NCBI RefSeq assembly: GCF_001902295.1
Contig: NZ_CP018335.1
Coordinates: 4,340,001-4,404,000, forward strand
Length of the DNA: 64,000 nt
Origin: Clostridium kluyveri
Lineage (GTDB): Bacteria; Bacillota; Clostridia; Clostridiales; Clostridiaceae
Reading direction: 5' to 3'
Shown: positions 54,136 through 64,000 of the stretch, piece after piece
How the letters are laid out: every line of letters starts with the position of its first letter
Position numbering within the stretch: position 1 is the first letter of the stretch
Program-made: the position numbers and the translations under genes
Notes under the pieces: generated by a model
The model's database searches: none
Seen by the model: only the letters and a program-made list of their open reading frames with translations
Told to the model about the DNA's origin: nothing

Positions 54136-54251
54136 TCCGGCAGCGACCTGCTCTCCCACAGGGCCTCCCCTGCAGTACCATGGGCACTGTGGAACTTAAC
54201 CTTCCTGTTCGAAATGGTAAGGGGTGTTGCCTCCACGTTATTGCCACCAGA
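54136..54251 (-). rRNA. rrf: 5S ribosomal RNA
   Basis: Minus strand starts TCTGGTGGCAATAACG and ends GTCGCTGCCGGA; the central CATTTCGAACAGGAAGGTTAAG is the conserved 5S loop region. About 116 nt. RNase M5 (rnmV in this window) is the expected maturation enzyme. Confidence 0.93.
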
Positions 54252-54284
54252 TTTGTATTCTCTTGTTCAGAAGACTTTATCCCC

Positions 54285-54304
54285 TGAAAATTGCACAGTA
54301 AATA
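54285..54304 (-). repeat. 23S processing stem, 3' side
   Basis: This segment and 57564-57583 are 20-base exact reverse complements (TATTTACTGTGCAATTTTCA) that flank the 23S gene. They form the long-range RNase III-type stem. Confidence 0.8.
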
Positions 54305-54310
54305 TTATTT

Positions 54311-57205
<2,895 letters not shown>

Positions 57206-57214
57206 TTGTTACCG

Positions 57215-57458
57215 AAAATTACTGCTAACTTCGCACAGCTTCGTCAAGCCTTTCCCTGCGGTGCTCATTTACACAAGTAAACTCTGCTCCTCACTCAAGT
57301 CTTTCCTCGCTCTGCTCGTTATCACTAATTTTCTTTTAAAAATTGCTACTAACTTCGTACAACTGCGTCAAATGCCTCACTGTGGTGCTCATTTACATAA
57401 GTAAATTCTGCTCCTCCTTCGGCCTTTTCCTTGCTGTACTCGTTATTATCAATTTTTA
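57215..57458 (-). repeat. Two-unit leader repeat directly 5' of 23S
   Basis: Two units of about 118 bp (B: 57340-57458, A: 57215-57331) lie in the 16S-23S spacer and end 10 bases before mature 23S. In transcript sense each carries an AACGAG...GAGGA motif, GTTTACTTRTGTAAAT as a hairpin, then GAGCACC and GAAGTTAG. The same pair lies before 16S. Confidence 0.75.
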
Positions 57459-57563
57459 TCCTTAGTTATTTATTATAACTGTTTGTTATAACCTATCTAT
57501 AAGCATAACTTTAATTATACTTAATACTACAAAGGTTATTTCTAACCTTAGCTTTACTTCTTT

Positions 57564-57583
57564 TATTTACTGTGCAATTTTCA
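57564..57583 (-). repeat. 23S processing stem, 5' side
   Basis: Exact 20-base partner of 54285-54304. In the transcript it lies before the two leader repeats and 23S. Confidence 0.8.
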
Positions 57584-57684
57584 AAGGACAATTTCTTTCA
57601 ACCTACAGTGCTTATCTAAAACTTACACCCTAAAATGAAAGCGGAATCTAGCTTTTAGTTGTCAACTTTCATTGCCAACTGACT

Positions 57685-57713
57685 ATGATCCCTCAAAATT
57701 AAACAGAATAAAG
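57685..57713 (-). repeat. 16S processing stem, 3' side
   Basis: Transcript sense CTTTATTCTGTTTAATTTTG followed by AGGGATCAT pairs with 59676-59704 upstream of 16S (about 26 of 29 bases). This is the RNase III-type stem of 16S. Confidence 0.75.
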
Positions 57714-57771
57714 GGTAACTTATTTATCTCAAATTCCAGCTTTTAAGGCAGGTTATTTTCCAGCCTTTCGA

Positions 57772-59291
<1,520 letters not shown>

Positions 59292-59311
59292 AAAAGTTTC
59301 ATTGACTCTGT

Positions 59312-59556
59312 TAAAAAATTAATACTAACTTCATATTTCTGCGTCAAGCCTTTCGCTGCGGTACTCATTTACCCAAAGTAAACTCTGTTCCTCACTCAAG
59401 TCTTTCCTTGAACTATTCGTTATTATTAATTTTTTGAAAATCACTATTAGCTTCGCCCAGCGACCTCATATGCCTCATTCCGGTGCTCAATTACATAAGT
59501 AAGTTCCGCTCCTCATTCAGCCTTTTCCTCGCTGTACTTGCTACTAGCAATTTTAG
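59312..59556 (-). repeat. Two-unit leader repeat directly 5' of 16S
   Basis: Units D (59436-59556) and C (59312-59434) repeat the spacer units B and A in the same order. Unit C ends about 20 bases before mature 16S. The units differ by substitutions but keep the GTTTAC/GTAAAT hairpin and GAGCACC-like core. Confidence 0.75.
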
Positions 59557-59675
59557 TATATCTCTTCCAGTAAAGTACCGGATAAACATACTTTATTACG
59601 AAATTACTCTCTCTACTGCTCTCGCAGCTCAAAAGAATTGCTGGTTTATTCTTAATAAATAAGTTTACCTATCTT

Positions 59676-59704
59676 CTTCATTCTGTTTAATTTTCAAGGA
59701 TCAT
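59676..59704 (-). repeat. 16S processing stem, 5' side
   Basis: Transcript sense ATGATCCTTGAAAATTAAAC and so on, the partner of 57685-57713. Confidence 0.75.
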
Positions 59705-59746
59705 ATCTAACCTTTACTGCCGCCTGTTTTCCCAGACAGCTTTTAT

Positions 59747-59775
59747 AGTATATCATCTCATTTTCCCTTTGTCAA
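59747..59775 (-). promoter_or_regulatory. rRNA operon promoter
   Basis: Perfect TTGACA (59775-59770) and TATACT (59752-59747) on the minus strand, spacer 17, with an A-rich upstream stretch. The initiation region lies about 450 bases before mature 16S. Confidence 0.85.
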
Positions 59776-59815
59776 CACTTTTTTTAGCATTTCAAAGATT
59801 AAAATTTTGAAGGTA

Positions 59816-59860
59816 CACATGCTGCTAAAATTACTATTCTATATTTCGCAGCAACATGTG
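59816..59860. repeat. Hairpin upstream of the rRNA promoter
   Basis: CACATGCTGC (59816-59825) and GCAGCAACATGTG (59848-59860) pair with a 3-base bulge. It is upstream of the rRNA -35; it may be an upstream regulatory site or the end of another transcript. The gap up to 60.0 kb shows nothing else. Confidence 0.4.
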
Positions 59861-60017
59861 ATATTCTATCATAATTTATTTTAATGTCTCTGTGAGATAT
59901 ATCCATTATATAAAAATAACTTTTATATACACCATATAATTCTTATTTTCTATAATATACTTATATTGATACGCTAGGTTATGTTTATTTATCTGAAGTC
60001 CACTATATTTTAAAACT

Positions 60018-60115
60018 TTATCCTGAAACTACCATTACTGGTACTCCAACTTTCTTCAAAGTGGGAAATAAGCATTACCCTATAGCAAGCTCCACCTAAG
60101 CCTAAAAATAACTTG
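60018..60115 (-). repeat. Dispersed hairpin repeat, copy R6
   Basis: Minus strand starts CAAGTTATTTTTAGGCTTAGG, has GGTGGAGCTTGCTATA and AATGCTTATTTCCCACTTTG, and ends TTTCAGGATAA. It lacks the link between both hairpins present in R5. The stop codon of the aminotransferase gene is inside it. Confidence 0.65.
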
Positions 60116-61250
60116 CTCCGAACTGTCTTAGAAAAAATTGAGGCATATCACATTTACATTGAAATCCCATATGCTTTAAAGCTTCCTGAAGAGCATAAAG
60201 ACTATAACTTATTAAGTCTTTTTTGGCATTTTCTCCCATATGACCTATTCTTATAACCTTATTTTTCAAATATCCAAAAGAACCTGCTATCATAATATTA
60301 AAATTAATTAACATGAATTCTCTGAGCTGCTTTTCTTCTATACCTTTTGGAACCTCAATAACGGTAACTGTATTAGAATAACCTTTTTCCACATATAGAT
60401 TAAGGCCTGCTTCTATAATAGTCTTTCTTAAACTTTCAGCAATTATTCTATGTCTTTCCAAAATATTTTTATCTTCTAGAATATTATCTAAAGCTACTTT
60501 AAGTCCAATTATATTACTTATTGGAGGGGTATATGGAAACCATTTATTTTCATAGTATTTTTCCCAAATTAGTAAATTACAATAAAAAGACCTTATGGGC
60601 TCTTTTCTACTTTTCATAGCTAACAAGGCTTCTTCACCCATACTAATCAGAGTAAGCCCCGGAGGAGCTGAAATACATTTTTGCGAACCACCTATAACTA
60701 TATCTATATCCCAATTATCAACTTCTAATTTTTCTCCTCCCATTGCAGAAACACTATCTACTAAAGTCAATATACCTCTTTTTTTAAGCAAAGGACATAT
60801 TTTTGACACATCATTCAATACTCCTGAAGGAGTATCACAATGTACAATAGTTGCATATTTGAAATTACTATCTTTATCTAAAAATTTTGCCAATTCTATT
60901 ACATCTATTTCTCTCCTCCTATTTCCTTTAAAAAATTCCACCTTCCCACCATATAATTTTACTAAATCAGCAAATCCTTCTCCAAATATGCCATTATCAA
61001 TCACAAGAACCCTATCTCCTTCTTCTGTAAGAGAAGCACAGGCTGCTTCTAATCCTAACATGCCCTCTCCACCTAATATTATAGTCTGATTTTTAGTTTT
61101 TAATAATCGGCCTATTTCTTTACAGGCATCTCTATAAAAATCATAAAATTTTACATCCAGATCTGGATTAGTAGTCCTCATACTCATTGCAAGCCTAACA
61201 TTTTCTCTAATTTCTGTAGGCCCTGGAGTCAGTACATATGGAATGTTCAA
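60102..61250 (-). CDS. Class V aminotransferase (alanine-glyoxylate / serine-pyruvate type)
   Basis: About 382 residues from TTG 61250 with AGAGGTG 6 bases upstream; GTG 61259 is the in-frame alternative. The PLP-binding lysine is in GGSQKCISAPPGL (about residue 195) and the N-terminus LTPGPTEIRENVRLAM is typical. Possible substrates are alanine, serine and glyoxylate, or phosphonate-type amines; context does not decide. The C-terminal tail beyond EALKHMGF is unusual, and its last codons and stop come from repeat R6. Confidence 0.87.
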   Translation of the reverse strand: MNIPYVLTPGPTEIRENVRLAMSMRTTNPDLDVKFYDFYRDACKEIGRLLKTKNQTIILGGEGMLGLEAACASLTEEGDRVLVIDNGIFGEGFADLVKLYGGKVEFFKGNRRREIDVIELAKFLDKDSNFKYATIVHCDTPSGVLNDVSKICPLLKKRGILTLVDSVSAMGGEKLEVDNWDIDIVIGGSQKCISAPPGLTLISMGEEALLAMKSRKEPIRSFYCNLLIWEKYYENKWFPYTPPISNIIGLKVALDNILEDKNILERHRIIAESLRKTIIEAGLNLYVEKGYSNTVTVIEVPKGIEEKQLREFMLINFNIMIAGSFGYLKNKVIRIGHMGENAKKDLISYSLYALQEALKHMGFQCKCDMPQFFLRQFGASYF

Positions 61251-61278
61251 GAAAATCACCTCTTTAAATAATTTTAGT

Positions 61279-61292
61279 AGTATTATAATACT
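61279..61292. promoter_or_regulatory. 14-bp perfect palindrome between divergent genes
   Basis: AGTATTATAATACT lies between the aminotransferase and glycosylase-like genes, near the start of the former. It could be an operator, but its AT content makes chance plausible. Confidence 0.3.
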
Positions 61293-61407
61293 ATTGTTTT
61301 TTTTAATGAAATGTATGGATACAATTTATTAAAAGTCAATTATATATTTGACACTTATGTTAAAATATAAAAAAGATTATTTAATTATTGAAGAAAGGAA
61401 TTCTTTT

Positions 61408-62004
61408 ATGAAAGCTGAAGAAAAAATTAGAGAAAAAATTAGAGAGATATGTGAGAGTTATAAGGATACACCTACAGAAGGATACATTTCTGGCAGTGGA
61501 CCTATTCCTTGTCCTATACTATTTATTGGAGAAGCTCCAGGAAAAACAGAAATAATACAAGGAAAACCTTTTGTTGGTATGGCAGGAAAAACTTTTGAGA
61601 ATTATTTAACTTCTATAGGGTTAAGAAGAGAAGAAGTAAGAATCACAAATACTTGTTTTTTTAGACCAATTAAGATTAAAATATCAAAAGATGGTAAAGA
61701 AACTATAAGCAACAGAACTCCTAAAATATCAGAAATTAAATTATTCAAAGAAATATTAAATGAAGAAATTAATCTTGTAAATCCTAAAATAATTATTACA
61801 TTAGGGAATATACCTTTAAAAAGTTTTACTGAATTTGACTCCATAGGAAAATGTCATGGTACTATCTATTTTAATGAGAATCTAAAGAAACCCGTATTTC
61901 CTATGTACCATCCTTCTGCTTTGACTTACAATAGAAATAAAAATTTTCAATCTATATATGAGGAGGACTGGGAAAAATTAAAAGGAGCTCTAAATACCCT
62001 TTAG
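61408..62004 (+). CDS. Uracil-DNA glycosylase superfamily protein without clear Fe-S cysteines
   Basis: 198 residues from the ATG at 61408 with GAAAGGA upstream; the upstream frame lacks a Shine-Dalgarno. Motif 1 GEAPGKTEIIQGKPFVGMAG and motif 3 MYHPSAL are kept, but the N-terminal CxxC of family 4 is missing; only scattered cysteines (IPCPIL, NTCFFRP) remain. NRTPKISEI follows the second. It may be a different branch of the superfamily with altered substrate. It is convergent with the VanZ-like gene, overlapping by a few bases. Confidence 0.85.
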   Translation: MKAEEKIREKIREICESYKDTPTEGYISGSGPIPCPILFIGEAPGKTEIIQGKPFVGMAGKTFENYLTSIGLRREEVRITNTCFFRPIKIKISKDGKETISNRTPKISEIKLFKEILNEEINLVNPKIIITLGNIPLKSFTEFDSIGKCHGTIYFNENLKKPVFPMYHPSALTYNRNKNFQSIYEEDWEKLKGALNTL

Positions 62005-62438
62005 TTCTCCTTTTCACAAAAAATTTTTTTATGAATAAAATAACCTACTAATAGTCCCATACTACCTCCTATTATGTCTATAAATATATCTTTTATTCTG
62101 GCTGTTCTTCCAGGTATAAATATTTGATGAATTTCATCCGTACATGCATATAGAACTACTATAACAATGGAAATTATAAATACTTTTTTTATTTCAAACT
62201 TACCTTTTATAATATTAAACAATAGTATAGCTAGTATAAAATACTCAAGAAAATGGGAGGCCTTTCTAACCATAAAATTAGATAAATTTCCAAAGAAAGC
62301 ATTTAAGTCCAAACCTAAAGTTTGAATTAGATATATAAAAAATCTACTTTTTTCATTTGACATGGTAGATGTTTCATTCGAAAAAATAAATATTACTACC
62401 ATCCATAGTATAACTAAAATCCATTTAATTTTCTTCAT
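62001..62438 (-). CDS. VanZ-like membrane protein
   Basis: 145 residues with about four membrane segments (residues 7-19, 62-76, 86-105, 125-138) and the family signature YACTDEIHQIFIPGRTARIKD. VanZ-like proteins are linked to low-level teicoplanin resistance in enterococci, but most have unknown function. It follows the M42-like gene by 10 bases on the same strand and is probably cotranscribed. Confidence 0.88.
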   Translation of the reverse strand: MKKIKWILVILWMVVIFIFSNETSTMSNEKSRFFIYLIQTLGLDLNAFFGNLSNFMVRKASHFLEYFILAILLFNIIKGKFEIKKVFIISIVIVVLYACTDEIHQIFIPGRTARIKDIFIDIIGGSMGLLVGYFIHKKIFCEKEN

Positions 62439-62448
62439 ATAACTTTTC

Positions 62449-63402
62449 TTATATTAGCTCCTTAAAATTTTCTAATTCATTTAATACCTTTATAGTATTT
62501 TCTATATCATAAATAGATATCATCTCTGAAGTAGAATATTTATATCTACATGGTACTGCAATCTCGCCAGTTCTTATGCCTATCCGCTCTTTATGTACAA
62601 GTCCTCCTTGGGATTTACTTGTGCTTATACTGTATTGAAATTTTACATCCGCTCTTTCAGCAGCATTTTCTAATATATCTTTTATATCTTTATGCATTAT
62701 CAAAGAACTATCCATAATCTTTAATACGGGACCATCACCTATATCTATTTTTGTTTCCTCTTTATTTTTTGTGTTTTCAACGCCTACTATTATACAATAG
62801 TCAGGATTTATAGTATTTGCAGCTATTCTTGCACCTATTCCTCCAATTTCTCCTTGAGAAGCAAATACAAAGTTAAATTCGATATCATTTATTTCAATAC
62901 TTTCTAAAAGCTTCAAAAGTATATAACATCCTACCTTATTATGAAGTAGAGGACTTATTATATTATTATTTCCCACTTTTAAATAAGGTCCCACAAGTGA
63001 TGCCATGTCTCCTTCTTTTATCTTTTTTAATGTATCTTCCCTGTTACTTGTGCCTATATCCACAAAAACACCTTTTGAAGATGTACACACTTTACCCAGT
63101 GTACCATTATGAAATCTTATAAAGCTATGTGATATATCCTGAGTATTAAACTCTCCTATACTATTTACTTTTATCATTCCATCTTCTTCTATATCATTAA
63201 CTATAAATCCCACTGAATCCATATTGGAACATATCATAACTTTATTTTTACCAGTTCCCACTTTCACTAATATATTACCTATATTATCTTCATGTATATC
63301 ATGATCAGATTCCTTTAAACTCTCTTTTATCACTTGTCTAATTTCATCTTCTTTTCCACTAATCCCAAAAGAATTAATTAATTTTAACAAAAGCTTATCC
63401 AT
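62449..63402 (-). CDS. M42 aminopeptidase homologue that has lost most metal ligands
   Basis: 317 residues from ATG 63402 with AAGGGGTG upstream. Overall M42/TET fold sequence is clear (DKLLLKLINSFGISGKEDEI, GEIAVPCRYKYS, IENTIKVLNEL). The normal metal His in AHMDE is Asn (SNMDSVGF), the LDDRVG aspartates are HN (LLHNKVG), the EE of VQEEVGLRG is GE (SQGEIGGIG), and the final His of CRYIHS is Tyr (CRYKYS). It is probably not an active peptidase. It may be a regulatory or structural partner of the adjacent M42 homologue. Confidence 0.85.
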   Translation of the reverse strand: MDKLLLKLINSFGISGKEDEIRQVIKESLKESDHDIHEDNIGNILVKVGTGKNKVMICSNMDSVGFIVNDIEEDGMIKVNSIGEFNTQDISHSFIRFHNGTLGKVCTSSKGVFVDIGTSNREDTLKKIKEGDMASLVGPYLKVGNNNIISPLLHNKVGCYILLKLLESIEINDIEFNFVFASQGEIGGIGARIAANTINPDYCIIVGVENTKNKEETKIDIGDGPVLKIMDSSLIMHKDIKDILENAAERADVKFQYSISTSKSQGGLVHKERIGIRTGEIAVPCRYKYSTSEMISIYDIENTIKVLNELENFKELI

Positions 63403-63424
63403 AATTTTCACCCCTTATACCATT

Positions 63425-64000
63425 CTAAATATTTATACTATAGTCCTCTAAATAGCTTTTTAATAAAATTAAAGTATTATCATAATCAGCTAAGCTGCAT
63501 ATAGAAATATTAAAATTCATGTATCTGCATGGCAATAATATCGATGCAGTTTTGCAATTATTAACAGTAAGATACGCTGCTTTAAGTTCTCCTTCTCCGT
63601 GAGTATCTCCAATTTTTTGATATGGTATTCCTATGTCATCTGCCTTATTCCGGATAGATTCTACAATGCCTCTATCGAATATACACTGTCCACCTTTAAA
63701 AGGTATAACAGGACCTTCTCTTAATTTACTTGTCCTGAAATAACTGGGAATTTCCATATAATCTATACTATTTATGGTGTCTAAAATTATGACCATATCT
63801 GGATTAATATTGTAAGCAGCTGCATGAATTCCTCTTTGGTCTATATTTCCCTGAACATTAAATACACCATATAAGTTGCAATTTAAATCTTCTTTCAATA
63901 ACTCCATAAGTATAGAACATCCTACTCTATTATCTAAAGCTTTCCCTTTTAAAAGGTTATCTCCAAAATGAGAAAATTCATTATTAAATACTACAAAATC
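63425..64000 (-). CDS. Second M42 aminopeptidase homologue, 5' part beyond right edge
   Basis: The last 191 residues are visible and the frame is open to base 64000. KGKALDNRVGCSIL keeps the first bridging Asp and IILDTINS keeps another Asp, but the catalytic EE is GN (VQGNIDQRG) and the last His ligand is Asn (CRYMNFN). So this copy too looks altered, though less than its neighbour. It lies 22 bases upstream of the first, in the same operon. N-terminal residues cannot be assessed. Confidence 0.82.
   Translation of the reverse strand, partial: DFVVFNNEFSHFGDNLLKGKALDNRVGCSILMELLKEDLNCNLYGVFNVQGNIDQRGIHAAAYNINPDMVIILDTINSIDYMEIPSYFRTSKLREGPVIPFKGGQCIFDRGIVESIRNKADDIGIPYQKIGDTHGEGELKAAYLTVNNCKTASILLPCRYMNFNISICSLADYDNTLILLKSYLEDYSINI

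Overview
The window is AT-rich DNA of a strictly anaerobic, spore-forming, motile Firmicute, most likely Clostridium sensu stricto (cluster I). The evidence is its rRNA operon, low G+C, Spm/Gin sporulation proteins, class III (anaerobic) ribonucleotide reductase, clostridial ferredoxins, rubrerythrin and desulfoferrodoxin, many TTG/GTG starts with strong Shine-Dalgarno sequences, and the conserved Firmicute block around yaaO-tmk-darA-holB-ricT and metG-tatD-yabE-rnmV-ksgA. A relative of C. kluyveri or C. ljungdahlii is my guess; the species cannot be proved from the sequence alone.

Layout. 1-1.8 kb: 5' part of a large superfamily 1 helicase that runs off the left edge. 2.0-5.3 kb: TetR repressor plus a rifamycin phosphotransferase-like enzyme behind a promoter bracketed by two operators. 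5.5-10.9 kb: dedA, ccpA and ileS, the last behind an isoleucine T-box. 10.9-12.7 kb: secreted double amidase. 12.9-16.9 kb: MBL hydrolase, ArsR regulator, nrdG and nrdD with an NrdR box. 17-20.6 kb: small proteins, ferredoxin and three uncharacterised envelope or sporulation-type genes. 20.7-26.8 kb: ksgA, rnmV, yabE, tatD and metG, the last behind a methionine T-box. 26.7-31.6 kb: uracil-DNA glycosylase, spmBA, a zinc protein, a glucosaminidase and a polysaccharide deacetylase whose frame is broken at a run of ten A. 32.1-35.8 kb: a 53-residue protein, ispF, a DUF1836-type protein and a three-gene PspA operon. 36.4-37.6 kb: oxygen-defence operon (zinc ribbon, superoxide reductase, rubrerythrin). 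37.7-45.3 kb: cca, abrB, NlpC/P60 hydrolase, rsmI, trmNF-like gene, motAB, ferredoxin and an HMA-like protein. 45.4-50.0 kb: ricT, holB, darA, tmk, yaaO-like decarboxylase and gin. 50.3-54.1 kb: corA, LD-carboxypeptidase, parvulin and sirtuin. 54.1-59.8 kb: one rRNA operon (16S-23S-5S, minus strand, no tRNA in the spacers). 60.1-64 kb: class V aminotransferase, UDG-like protein, VanZ-like protein and two M42-peptidase homologues that have lost catalytic residues.

The most interesting signals lie outside ordinary genes. A family of hairpin-forming dispersed repeats (seven copies) sits in intergenic gaps, and two copies supply the stop codon of the preceding gene. A two-part repeat of about 240 bp lies immediately 5' of both mature 16S and mature 23S. 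The deacetylase can only be made full length if its A10 tract slips. The PspA operon pairs PspA with a serine-rich two-span membrane protein and an eight-cysteine protein. Two adjacent M42 homologues look catalytically dead.

Boundary limits: both edge genes are incomplete. Starts were placed on Shine-Dalgarno position and several are non-ATG. rRNA ends are estimated to within a few bases.
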